Source of the DNA: Saccharopolyspora ipomoeae
GTDB lineage: Bacteria; Actinomycetota; Actinomycetes; Mycobacteriales; Pseudonocardiaceae
Length of the DNA: 64,000 bases
NCBI RefSeq assembly: GCF_029952525.1
Contig: NZ_JASAOF010000021.1
Span: 42,843-106,842, forward strand
Direction: 5' to 3'
Below the pieces are notes generated by a model. The model was not told where the DNA came from, made no database searches, and was given only the letters and a program-made list of their open reading frames with translations. The translations under genes were made by a program, and so were the position numbers. Below are positions 8,277 to 16,610 of the stretch, in pieces (the stretch's first letter is position 1; every line of letters starts with the position of its first letter).

Positions 8277-10103
8277 ATGGGGTTCAAGACGGCCGATTTC
8301 CCTCCTGTCGATGTCGAGACCTTTCTCGACAAACCGTTGCGGGAACGCATGAAGACGCTGGCCCTGCACTGGGTCGAGTACGGGTTCGGGTCGCCGAAGA
8401 TGATTCACACGACCTACGGCCTCAAGGTGCTGCTGCTCTACATCCTGGGTGGAACAGCGCTGGCGACCTGGACATCAGGTGCTGGGCCGTTCTGGGATGT
8501 CCTCGCCTGGTGGGACGAGCCGGTCGTGTACCAGAAGCTCGTCCTGTGGACGGTGCTCCTCGAGGCCGTCGGTGTCTGCGGGTCGTGGGGGCCGCTGGCC
8601 GGCAAGTTCAAGCCCATGACCGGGGGAATCTTGTTCTGGGCTCGTCCCGGCACGATCCGCCTGCGCCCATGGCGGCGGGTCCCGTTCACCTCCGGTGACC
8701 GGCGAACGGGCTTCGACGTCGTCGTCTACCTGGGGTTGCTCGCTTCGCTGATCGTGGCGATCGTGCAACCCGGTGTGCCGAGTGAATCGCTGTCCGCCGT
8801 GCTGCCCGGAAACACGACGGGGCTGGTCAACGCGGTCCCGGTGATCTCAGCGGCTGTCTTGCTCGTCGTCGCCGGTCTCCGGGACAAGACGATCTTCATC
8901 GCCGCCCGCAGCGAGCAGTACCTGCCGGCAATGCTCTTCTTCGCCGTCCTTCCGTTCGGCGACATGGTGATCGCTCTCAAGCTGCTGATCATCAGCGTGT
9001 GGGTCGGGGCAGGGGTGTCGAAGTTCGGCCACCACTTCTCCAACGTCGTCCCTCCGATGGTCAGCAACAGCCCCTGCATTCCCAGCCGATGGATCAAGCG
9101 GGCGCACTACCGTGATTTCCCACGCGACATCCGCCCCTCGGGCCTCGCCCTCTTCATGGCTCACGTCGGTGGGACTTGCGTGGAGATCATCACACCACTC
9201 GTGCTCTTGTTCTCGACGAACTACTGGGTGACTCTCGGCGCTGTCGCCCTGATGGTGCTGTTCCACGTGTTCATCACCTCGACATTCCCGCTGGCTGTGC
9301 CGCTGGAGTGGAACGTCCTGTTCGCCTACGCCGCGGTGGTCCTGTTCCTGGGTTTCCCCAACTGGCAGGATCACGCCGTGTGGGACATGTCGTCGCCATG
9401 GCTGGCGGCCGGAATTGTCGCCGGCCTTGCGTTCTTCCCGATCTTGGGGAACCTGCGCCCGGACCTGGTGTCGTTCCTGCCGTCGATGCGCCAGTACGCC
9501 GGTAACTGGGCATCTGCGCTGTGGGCCTTCGCGCCGGGCGCTGAGGCCAAGCTCAACGGCGTGAAGAGGCCCACGACGAACCAGATCGAGCAGCTCGAAA
9601 TGATGGGCTACCCGCCCAAGGTCGCTGAGATCACCTTGCAGCAGACCATCGGGTGGCGGTCGCTGCACAGCCAGGGCCGCGGCCTGTTCTCCCTGCTGTA
9701 CACGCACATTCCCGACATCGACCGCTGGACCGTGCGCGAAGCTGAATTCGCGTGCAACTCCCTGGTCGGGTTCAACTTCGGTGATGGCCACCTGCACAAC
9801 GAGGACCTGCTCGCCGCGGTGCAGAAGCAGTGCCAGTTCGAACCAGGCGAATTCATCGTGGTCTGGGTCGAATCGCAGGCGATCCACAGCAAGGTCCAGC
9901 ACTACAAGGTCATCGACGTCGCAGAGGGTGTGATCGAGCGGGGGACGTGGAAGGTGGCTGACGCAGTGCGGGAGCAGCCCTGGTTGCCGAACGGGCCGAT
10001 ACCGCTGACCGTGACGTGGTCCCGCGCCTCTCGGCCGGCAACAACGACGCACCAGCGAAGCGGGCAGGCTCAGGACAACGGCACTCCGAGGACGACGGCA
10101 TGA
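8277..10103 (+). CDS. DUF3556-family transmembrane protein
   Basis: A 608-residue protein resembling the actinobacterial DUF3556 family. The first ~430 residues are mostly membrane-embedded, with roughly nine hydrophobic segments (for example LKVLLLYILGGTALATW, VISAAVLLVVAGL, ALVALMVLFHVF-like stretches). A ~170-residue soluble tail follows (NQIEQLEMMGYPPKVAEITL onward). The tail ends in a low-complexity T/Q/R-rich stretch. ATG 8277 is chosen because AAAGGAG ends 6 bases upstream; ATG 8274 is adjacent. The stop overlaps the next start (ATGA), so it is translationally coupled to the flavoprotein. Function is unknown. Membrane location and neighbours suggest a partner of a lipid- or terpenoid-modifying step. 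Confidence 0.8.
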   Translation: MGFKTADFPPVDVETFLDKPLRERMKTLALHWVEYGFGSPKMIHTTYGLKVLLLYILGGTALATWTSGAGPFWDVLAWWDEPVVYQKLVLWTVLLEAVGVCGSWGPLAGKFKPMTGGILFWARPGTIRLRPWRRVPFTSGDRRTGFDVVVYLGLLASLIVAIVQPGVPSESLSAVLPGNTTGLVNAVPVISAAVLLVVAGLRDKTIFIAARSEQYLPAMLFFAVLPFGDMVIALKLLIISVWVGAGVSKFGHHFSNVVPPMVSNSPCIPSRWIKRAHYRDFPRDIRPSGLALFMAHVGGTCVEIITPLVLLFSTNYWVTLGAVALMVLFHVFITSTFPLAVPLEWNVLFAYAAVVLFLGFPNWQDHAVWDMSSPWLAAGIVAGLAFFPILGNLRPDLVSFLPSMRQYAGNWASALWAFAPGAEAKLNGVKRPTTNQIEQLEMMGYPPKVAEITLQQTIGWRSLHSQGRGLFSLLYTHIPDIDRWTVREAEFACNSLVGFNFGDGHLHNEDLLAAVQKQCQFEPGEFIVVWVESQAIHSKVQHYKVIDVAEGVIERGTWKVADAVREQPWLPNGPIPLTVTWSRASRPATTTHQRSGQAQDNGTPRTTA

Positions 10104-11521
10104 GCACCGCTGTTGTGGTGGGTGGCGGGCCGAATGGGCTCGCCGCCGCCGTGGCGCTGGCCAAAGCGGGGGTGCAGGTCACGGTCCTGGAGGCTGCCGA
10201 CGAAGTCGGAGGCGGTACCCGCTCCGGTGAGGGGATCCTGCCGGGATTGCTGCACGACCACTGCTCGGCGTTCCATCCAATGGCGGCAGGCTCGTCGTTT
10301 CTCAACAGTCTCGGTCTTGAGCGTTACGGGCTGTCGTGGCGCTGGTCGGAGATCGACTGCGCACACCCCCTGGACGGTGGCGACGCCGGCGTCCTGTGGC
10401 GATCAGTCGATCACACCGCCAGCGGCCTCGGCGCGGACGGAAGCAAGTGGCGGTTCCTCTTCAGTCAACCTTCTGCCGGTTACGACGCGCTCGCCGAGGA
10501 CATCACCGGGCCGATGCTGCGGCTGCCCAAGCATCCGTTGCGACTTGCGCGGTTCGGCCTGCCCACCGTGCTCCCAGGTTCGGCCATCGCCCGCTGCTTC
10601 GCGACTGAACGGGCAAAGGCTCTGTTCGGCGGCGTCGCCGCGCACGCATACCAGCCGCTGCACAGGCCCCTGAGCTCCGCCATCGGGCTGGGCATCCTCA
10701 CGGCGGGGCATCGGCACGGGTGGCCGGTTGCCGCCGGTGGTTCGCAGTCGATCACCACCGCCCTGGCGGCCTTGCTCTCAGATCTCGGCGGCAAGATCGA
10801 GACGGGTGTCGCAGTCAGAGACGTGTCGGAGCTGCCCGCAGCCGACGTGACATTGTTCGACCTCGCGCCCGGTGCGGTCGCGGACATCCTGGGCAACCGA
10901 CTACCAGGGCGGGTAGCGCGCGCGTACAAGCATTTCCGGCACGGACCGGGAGCCTTCAAAGTCGATTTCGCAGTCGAGGGCGGAGTGCCCTGGATCAACT
11001 CCGAGGCTCGGCGGGCCGGCACGGTTCACGTCGGTGGCAGCTTTGCTGAGATCGCCGCTGCCGAGCGCGACATTCATGCGGGACGCATGCCTGACCGTCC
11101 GTTCGTTCTCGTCGGCCAGCAGTACCTCGCCGACCCGCAGCGTTCGGTGGGAAACACCCATCCGCTATGGACCTACGCGCACGTTCCGAACGGCTACACC
11201 GGTAACGCGACCGAGGCGATCATCGCGCAGATCGAGCGGTTCGCGCCGGGTTTCCGCGATCGGATCGTGGGCCAGTCGGCGCGCACGACGACTGCGACAG
11301 CTGTTCACAACCCGAACTTCGTCGGCGGGGACATCCTCACGGGCGCCAAGGACATGACTCAGCTGATCCTGGGGCCGCGTCCGACGCTCAACCCCTACAG
11401 CGCGGGAATACCGGGCGTCTACATCTGCTCAGCGGCCACTCCGCCAGGTCCTGGAGCACATGGCATGTGCGGATCACATGCGGCCCGTGAAGCCCTGCAT
11501 TACCTGGAGCGCCGAAGCTGA
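10100..11521 (+). CDS. phytoene-desaturase-like NAD(P)/FAD-dependent oxidoreductase
   Basis: A 473-residue flavoprotein. The N-terminal dinucleotide-binding motif VVVGGGPNGLAAAVALAKAG is followed by LEAADEVGGGTRS, characteristic of phytoene desaturase/PYROXD2-type amine-oxidase-fold enzymes. The C-terminal FAD motif region is PGVYICSAATPPGPGAHGMCG. It starts at ATG 10100 inside the stop of the DUF3556 gene, so the two are probably made in a fixed ratio. Family chemistry is desaturation or isomerisation of a hydrophobic substrate. No other carotenoid genes are present, so carotenoid synthesis is not supported. Confidence 0.85.
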   Translation: MSTAVVVGGGPNGLAAAVALAKAGVQVTVLEAADEVGGGTRSGEGILPGLLHDHCSAFHPMAAGSSFLNSLGLERYGLSWRWSEIDCAHPLDGGDAGVLWRSVDHTASGLGADGSKWRFLFSQPSAGYDALAEDITGPMLRLPKHPLRLARFGLPTVLPGSAIARCFATERAKALFGGVAAHAYQPLHRPLSSAIGLGILTAGHRHGWPVAAGGSQSITTALAALLSDLGGKIETGVAVRDVSELPAADVTLFDLAPGAVADILGNRLPGRVARAYKHFRHGPGAFKVDFAVEGGVPWINSEARRAGTVHVGGSFAEIAAAERDIHAGRMPDRPFVLVGQQYLADPQRSVGNTHPLWTYAHVPNGYTGNATEAIIAQIERFAPGFRDRIVGQSARTTTATAVHNPNFVGGDILTGAKDMTQLILGPRPTLNPYSAGIPGVYICSAATPPGPGAHGMCGSHAAREALHYLERRS

Positions 11522-11703
11522 GCGGGAACCAGCACGAGCAGAGTTCATCGACAACGCAATCGAAGTGCTTGAGCTGTCGCCGACATCGGTGACGCTTCGA
11601 GCCTCACGGTCGACTGGTCGGGTTTGTGTGGGGGTCCCGAGCACGTTGATCGACCGATCGCATGCCAGGGCGCTACGGCGCTTGTTCCACGAAGGGAAGG
11701 CAC

Positions 11704-12537
11704 ATGGCTGAACTGCCACTGAGCGGACGTACCGTTCTGATGTCGGGTGGAAGCCGCGGCATCGGTTTGGCAATCGCCGTGCGCGTTGCTCGTGCGGGCG
11801 CGAACGTTGCGTTCATCGCTAAGACCGATGAGCCAGATCCGCGCATTCCCGGTACGGTGCACACCGCAGCGGCGGAGATCGAGGAAGCTGGCGGGAAGGC
11901 TCTGCCGATCATCGGTGACATCCGGGACGAGCACGCAGTCCGCGGTGCGGTGACGCAAGTCGTCGACGCATTCGGAGGCATCGACTTCGTCGTCAACAAT
12001 GCCTCCGCGATCGCTCTCCAGGGTTTCGGGGAACTACCGATCAAGCGGTACGATCTCATGCTCGACGTCAACGCCCGGGGCGCGTTCGTCCTGACTTCTT
12101 CTGCGTTGCCGCATTTGCTCCGTTCAGACGACCCGCGAGTATTGACCTTGTCGCCTCCGATCAACCTGGACCGCAAGTGGTTCGCCGCGCACGCGCCGTA
12201 CACCGCGAGCAAGTACGCGATGACGATGCTGACCATGGGGCTGGCGGAGGAATATCGGGATCAAGGCATTGTCGCTAACTGCCTGTGGCCAGCCACGCTC
12301 ATCGCAACGGCAGCGGTGCGCAATGTCGTTGCTGGGGATGGCGGTGTGCGCTCTTCGCGCCGACCGGAGATCATGGCGGACGCTGCGGAGGTGCTGCTGA
12401 CCCAGCCGACCTCCGCAGGGAGCGGCGAGTGCTACATCGACTCCGAGGTTCTGCGAGCGGCCGGGGTCACCGACCTGTCGGCCTACGCCTACGACGGGGC
12501 CAGCGAGGCCGACCTGTCGCCGGATCTTTTCCTTTGA
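11704..12537 (+). CDS. SDR-family oxidoreductase (citronellol/citronellal dehydrogenase/HSDL2 type)
   Basis: A 277-residue SDR with the glycine motif SGGSRGIG (residues 15-22) and the insert FIAKTDEPDPRIPGTVHTAA seen in HSDL2 and AtuG-type citronellol/citronellal dehydrogenases. It also has NNASAI, an LSPPINLDRKWFAAHAPYTA segment, YTASKYAM (YxxxK), and NCLWPATLIATAAVRN. ATG 11704 has GGGAAGG just upstream; the 182-base gap from the flavoprotein may carry a promoter but none is clear. It likely oxidises a branched or long-chain alcohol. Its resemblance to terpene-alcohol enzymes is the strongest hint to the cluster's substrate class. Confidence 0.85.
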   Translation: MAELPLSGRTVLMSGGSRGIGLAIAVRVARAGANVAFIAKTDEPDPRIPGTVHTAAAEIEEAGGKALPIIGDIRDEHAVRGAVTQVVDAFGGIDFVVNNASAIALQGFGELPIKRYDLMLDVNARGAFVLTSSALPHLLRSDDPRVLTLSPPINLDRKWFAAHAPYTASKYAMTMLTMGLAEEYRDQGIVANCLWPATLIATAAVRNVVAGDGGVRSSRRPEIMADAAEVLLTQPTSAGSGECYIDSEVLRAAGVTDLSAYAYDGASEADLSPDLFL

Positions 12538-13467
12538 TGCCGTTTTTGACGCGGAATCATGCGCTGAGGACTTGATGGAATCCTCGTGTTCCATTTTCTG
12601 CTGCTGGAGACGGGTTTGAGCACTTGCTCTTCGAATGACACGGCCGAGCTCATTTCTACGCCGCGGGGACATCCACGTACCCGCATATCCCTAAGAGAAC
12701 TCGTGCCCGAAAGTCGTGATTTCGATCTTTTCCGCACCACCGTGGAGCACGATGATCTACGGCGAGCGCTGCGTGAGTGCCCGAGACCGCGGGATCGTCG
12801 TTAGCTGCGCGATCCGAGCGAGGACGTCGTCCTGGGTCGCATCCGCGTTCAGGTGCTGGTGGGAGTAGGGCACTCCGAGTTCGTCGGCGAGGCGGCGCAG
12901 GCGACGTTCGTAGGCGGCCGAGCTGTACTCCTCGCCGACCACCACGGTGGCGAGGCCGATTCCGAGTCCTTCTGCGCGGAGACGGTGGACGTCTTCTTCC
13001 AGGCTCGCCTTGAACCACAGCCGCGCGGTCCGCCGAGCTGCCCTAGACAGCCACCGTGAGCGATGTCGCCGGAACGCGCTTCGGACCTGCTATGACGGTT
13101 GAAACCAGCCCATCCTGAGGAATCACCCTGATGACCGGACCACGACTTGCCGACCGTCGTGGCCCAGATAGGTCAAGTGACGTAGCCGTGGATTTGGCTT
13201 GCGCGATTGGTTCAGTGCATATCGAATTTGATCGAGGTGGTGTTTGCGTCGCTTCGATGGATCGCGTGGGCTCTGCGCAGTTAGGTGGCGACCAAGACAA
13301 CGCCCGCGAAGTGAGGTGGGGAAGTTGGGAGCCGCAGAGCGGTTGGTAGTGGGGCTGCTGTTGGGTTGGGTGGTGTTGGTTCGGCTGCTCTGTTCGGGTG
13401 GACGTGGGGTGGTTCGTTGTCATGGGTGCGGGCGTTGTGTGTCTCGGCTTTGAGGAAAGGGGCCGAG
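12538..13467. other. 930-bp non-coding/remnant region before the recombinase
   Basis: Contains a decayed folD fragment (12777-13024) and otherwise no gene I can support. Small frames at 12586-12804 and 13131-13349 on the plus strand match nothing recognisable. Composition changes from about 13,200 to a G/T-rich plus strand that continues into the recombinase, which suggests the boundary of transferred DNA near 13.0-13.2 kb. I searched by eye for a copy of the tRNA-Leu 3' end here (a possible attachment site) and found none. Confidence 0.4.
12777..13024 (-). pseudogene. folD: folD remnant (methylenetetrahydrofolate dehydrogenase/cyclohydrolase N-terminal piece)
   Basis: A minus-strand frame reads TARLWFKASLEEDVHRLRAE, then GLATVVVGEEYSSAAYERRL, RRLADELGVPY, and DATQDDVLARIAQL. 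This is the N-terminal FolD pattern (GLATVxVGxxxxSxxY...R..A.ELG). At about 12801 the frame breaks; one frame over it continues NDDPAVSG, the expected LNxDPxVxG, and then family similarity ends. There is no start codon in a sensible place, and the active-site lysine and everything after the first ~90 residues are missing. It is therefore a fragment, not a gene. It may mark an insertion or deletion edge of the recombinase-bearing element. Confidence 0.6.
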
Positions 13468-14961
13468 ATGGGTGGGTTGAGTGGTTCGGGTTTTGTGGAT
13501 GCTGTGGCGGGCCGTCGTCGTGGGCTGCGCTCGGTGGCGGAGCCTGTGGGTGGTGTGCGGTTTGCGTTTTATGGGCGGATGTCGACCAGTGAGTTTCAGG
13601 ATGCGGGGACGTCGCGTGGGTGGCAGCGGGCGGTGGCGGAGGAGTTGGTTGAGGGTGTCGGTGTGATCGTGGCTGACTTCTTTGATGAGGGCTGGTCGCG
13701 GAGGTGGTCGTGGTGGGATCGGCCTGCCGCGGCCGCCCTGTTGACGGCGGCGGAGGATCGGGGCCGTGAGTTCGATGCGGTGGTGGTGGGTGAGTACGAG
13801 CGTGCTTTCTATGGTGATCAGTTCCGAGACGTTGTGGCCCGGCTAAACGAGCTCGGGGTGCAAGTCTGGCTACCCGAGGCCGGCGGGCCGGTCGAGCTGG
13901 ACAGCCCGGTTCATGAGGCGTTGATGGCGTTGCTGGGCGCGCAGGCGCAGCGCGAGGTGGTGCGGGCTCGGTATCGGGTGAAGGCGTCGATGGCGGCCCA
14001 GGTGCGGTCGCAGGGGCGTTTTCTGGGTGGTCGGCCGCCGTATGGGTATCGGTTGGCTGATGGTGGGCCGCATCCAAACGCGGTGCATGCGCGGTGGGGG
14101 CGGTGGGTGCATGTGTTGGAGCCGGATCCGGTGACCGCGCCGTGGGTGCGGTGGATGTTTGCCGAGCGTGCTCGTGGTCGGTCGGTGGCGTCGTTGGCGC
14201 GGGAGCTCAACGAGCGTGGTGTGCCGTGCCCGGCCGGGGCGGATCAGGTCCGGAATCGGCACCGGGCGGGGCAGCGGTGGATCGCACGAACCGTTGGGGG
14301 GATTTTGGAGAATCCGCGGTATACGGGTCGGCAGGTCTGGAACCGGCAGACAACCCAGGGCCACGGTGCCGGGGGACGGGCAAGCGGCAGGGGCTCAGGG
14401 GCGGTGCGTGCGAACTCGGTGAACGACTGGGAGGTATCCGAGGGGTTGGCTCATGCGCCGTTGGTTGATGAGGCGACGTTTGTCGCCGTTCAGCGGGTAC
14501 GTGCCGCGCGACCTACCAAGACCGGTGACACGCGTGAGTATGTGCTGGCCGGGTTGGTGGTGTGTGGTGAGTGCGGTCGTCGGATGGATGCGCACTGGGT
14601 GCACGGCCGTGCGGGGTATCGCTGTCGTCATGGTTACACCACCGCCACACCACGGCCGGAGGAGGCACCCCGCAACGTCTACGTCCGTGAGGACCATCTC
14701 CGCGATGTCTTACCAGGGTTGCTTAGCCAGCAAGAGTGGGAACTACCGGAGGATGCTCTGGGCCTGGAGATCGGTGAGTATCTCGCGAGCAACGGGCTGG
14801 AAGTGGTGTGCGGTCACGGAAGCTGGGAGCTCAAGCCGACGCCACACCACGCGACCGCGGGACCGATGGTGGCACCTGGCCAGATGACCCTAGGGCTCGA
14901 CATGAACCCTATCCCCAAGTCCTGGGAGAGAAGATCAGCTTTCAGCGATGATGATCCCTGA
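13468..14961 (+). CDS. large serine recombinase (recombinase family protein)
   Basis: A 497-residue site-specific serine recombinase. The resolvase domain opens with RFAFYGRMSTSEFQDAGTSR, with the catalytic serine in RMS at about residue 43. Then ADFFDEGWSR, the DAVVVGEYERAFYG strand and AQREVVRARYRVKAS (helix E) follow. A recombinase domain comes next (GRPPYGYRL, IARTVGGILENPRYTGRQVW), then a Cys4-type zinc ribbon (VVCGECGRRM ... YRCRHGY) at about 385-410. ATG 13468 follows AGGAAAGGGG. Such enzymes integrate phages and ICEs or excise developmental elements. The gene is more T-rich than its neighbours, consistent with transfer. No partner recombination directionality factor or cargo is visible, and it abuts tRNA-Leu. 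Confidence 0.88.
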   Translation: MGGLSGSGFVDAVAGRRRGLRSVAEPVGGVRFAFYGRMSTSEFQDAGTSRGWQRAVAEELVEGVGVIVADFFDEGWSRRWSWWDRPAAAALLTAAEDRGREFDAVVVGEYERAFYGDQFRDVVARLNELGVQVWLPEAGGPVELDSPVHEALMALLGAQAQREVVRARYRVKASMAAQVRSQGRFLGGRPPYGYRLADGGPHPNAVHARWGRWVHVLEPDPVTAPWVRWMFAERARGRSVASLARELNERGVPCPAGADQVRNRHRAGQRWIARTVGGILENPRYTGRQVWNRQTTQGHGAGGRASGRGSGAVRANSVNDWEVSEGLAHAPLVDEATFVAVQRVRAARPTKTGDTREYVLAGLVVCGECGRRMDAHWVHGRAGYRCRHGYTTATPRPEEAPRNVYVREDHLRDVLPGLLSQQEWELPEDALGLEIGEYLASNGLEVVCGHGSWELKPTPHHATAGPMVAPGQMTLGLDMNPIPKSWERRSAFSDDDP

Positions 14962-14962
14962 T

Positions 14963-14983
14963 CACGGATCTAGAAGATCCGTG
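14963..14983. terminator. hairpin between recombinase and tRNA-Leu
   Basis: A 9-bp perfect stem (CACGGATCT 14963-14971 / AGATCCGTG 14975-14983) with a 3-base loop. It lies 2 bases after the recombinase stop and 11 bases beyond the tRNA 3' end. It can serve both convergent transcripts. There is no strong T-run, so efficiency is uncertain. Confidence 0.5.
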
Positions 14984-14994
14984 GGGTAAAAGAG

Positions 14995-15080
14995 TGTCCG
15001 AGGGGGGACTTGAACCCCCACGCCCATTAGTAGGGCACTAGCACCTCAAGCTAGCGCGTCTGCCATTCCGCCACTCGGAC
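14995..15080 (-). tRNA. tRNA-Leu (anticodon GAG)
   Basis: An 86-base class II tRNA on the minus strand. The acceptor stem GTCCGAG (15080-15074) pairs with CTCGGAC (15002-14996), and discriminator A is at 14995. The anticodon arm CTAGC-TTGAGGT-GCTAG gives anticodon GAG. A variable arm is present, and the T arm has the GGGGGTTCAAGTCCCCC form. No CCA is encoded. It reads CUC/CUU leucine codons. The serine recombinase gene converges on it, so it may be the historical insertion site of the element to its left. Confidence 0.95.
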
Positions 15081-15199
15081 ATCTCGGGTCACCGCCGTTT
15101 CCGGGGTGTTCCCGCTGTGTTGTGCTAATAGATTAGCTCATGGTCAACAGGGCCTTGCAGGGACCCCCCTGTTTGCGCCTCGGGTGATAGAAATGCCTG

Positions 15200-16552
15200 G
15201 TGAGCGAGCACAACGGGATCTCCGGTAGTGATCAGGACGCGGGGTTGGCGCTGGCGCAGGACGAGGTCGTCTCCCTGGCCAGCGACCTGATCCGCATCGA
15301 CAGCACGAACACGGGTGACGCCGACACCCTGGTTCCCGAGCGGGCCGCGGCCGAGTACGTGGCCGAGAAGCTCGGTGAGGTCGGGTACGAGGTGACCTAC
15401 GTCGAGGCCGGCGACCAGGTGGGGCGGGCGAACGTGGTGGCCCGGCTGCCCGGGGCCGACTCGTCGCGAGGCGGGTTGCTGGTGCACGGGCACCTCGACG
15501 CCGTGCCCGCGGACCCGGCCGAGTGGTCCGTGCACCCCTTCTCCGGGGCCGTGCAGGACGGCTACGTGTGGGGGCGCGGGGCCGTGGACATGAAGGACAT
15601 GCTGGCGATGAGCCTGGCCATCGCCCGCCGCTACAAGCGCGACGGCATCGTGCCGCCGCGCGACATCGTCTTCGCGTTCGTCTCCGACGAGGAAGCCGGC
15701 GGCTTCCAGGGGGCGCAGTGGCTGGTGGACCACCGGCCGGAGCTGTTCGAGGGCTGCACCGAGGCCATCAGTGAGGTCGGCGGCTACTCGCTGACCCTCA
15801 AGGACGGGGTGCGCGCCTACCTGGTGCAGACCGCCGAGAAGGGCATCCGCTGGCTGAAGCTGCGGGTGCGGGCGCGCGCGGGGCACGGGTCGATGGTGCA
15901 CTCCGACAACGCCGTCACCCAGCTGTCCGAGGCCGTCGCCAAGCTCGGGCAGCACCGGTTCCCGCTGATCATGAGCGACAGCGTGCAGGAGTTCCTGGAC
16001 GGGGTCAGCGAGATCACCGGCTGGGACTTCCCGGAGGACGACCTCGAAGGCTCGGTCGCCAAGCTCGGCAACATCTCCCGCATCATCGGGGCGACGCTGC
16101 GCGACACCGCCAACCCGACGATGCTCACCGCCGGGTACAAGCACAACGTCATCCCCTCGGTCGCCGAGGCCGCCGTGGACTGCCGCATCCTGCCCGCCCG
16201 CGAGGAGGCCTTCGACCGGGAGCTCGCCGAGCTGCTGGGCCCGGACGTCGAGCGCGAGTGGGTCGGGCTGCCGCCGGTGGAGACGAAGTTCGAGGGCCGC
16301 CTGGTCGAGCAGATGCAGGCCTCGCTGCTGGCCGAGGACCCGGGCGCCAAGGCGCTGCCCTACATGATGTCGGGCGGCACCGACGCCAAGTCCTTCGCGC
16401 GCCTGGGCATGAACTGCTACGGCTTCGCGCCGCTGCAGCTGCCCGCCGACCTGGACTTCTCCGCGCTGTTCCACGGCGTCGACGAGCGGGTTCCGGTCGA
16501 CGCGCTGAAGTTCGGCGTGCGAGTGCTGGACCGGTTCATCCGCAACAGCTGA
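15200..16552 (+). CDS. M20-family metallopeptidase/deacylase
   Basis: A 450-residue zinc hydrolase of the M20/M25/M40 clan (ArgE/DapE-like). Metal and catalytic motifs are LLVHGHLDAVPAD (His and Asp), GRGAVDMKDMLAM (bridging Asp), FVSDEEAGG (catalytic Glu pair), and a C-terminal SGGTDAKSFARLG region with the last metal histidine in LFHGVDERV. The lid domain lies at about 200-330. The start is GTG 15200. It cleaves small peptides or N-acyl amino acids in the cytoplasm. A palindrome GCTAAT-AG-ATTAGC (15124-15137) lies upstream and may be regulatory. The next gene follows after 58 bases. Confidence 0.9.
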   Translation: MSEHNGISGSDQDAGLALAQDEVVSLASDLIRIDSTNTGDADTLVPERAAAEYVAEKLGEVGYEVTYVEAGDQVGRANVVARLPGADSSRGGLLVHGHLDAVPADPAEWSVHPFSGAVQDGYVWGRGAVDMKDMLAMSLAIARRYKRDGIVPPRDIVFAFVSDEEAGGFQGAQWLVDHRPELFEGCTEAISEVGGYSLTLKDGVRAYLVQTAEKGIRWLKLRVRARAGHGSMVHSDNAVTQLSEAVAKLGQHRFPLIMSDSVQEFLDGVSEITGWDFPEDDLEGSVAKLGNISRIIGATLRDTANPTMLTAGYKHNVIPSVAEAAVDCRILPAREEAFDRELAELLGPDVEREWVGLPPVETKFEGRLVEQMQASLLAEDPGAKALPYMMSGGTDAKSFARLGMNCYGFAPLQLPADLDFSALFHGVDERVPVDALKFGVRVLDRFIRNS

Positions 16553-16610
16553 CTGTCGGTGGCGTCTGGTTTGATCTCCCGTAGTTGATCATCGTTTCGG
16601 GAGGTGTCGC

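Noticed and set aside
10016..11521. Carotenoid biosynthesis locus suggested by the CrtI-like gene
   Set aside because: No phytoene synthase, GGPP synthase or cyclase nearby. Neighbours fit catabolism better.
12586..12804. 72-codon plus-strand frame after the second SDR
   Set aside because: No ribosome binding site of note, no recognised family, and it overlaps the folD remnant.
13043..14077. A 344-codon open frame on the minus strand antisense to the recombinase
   Set aside because: Extreme Pro/Thr/His composition is the complement of a G/T-rich gene. The plus-strand recombinase has clear catalytic motifs.
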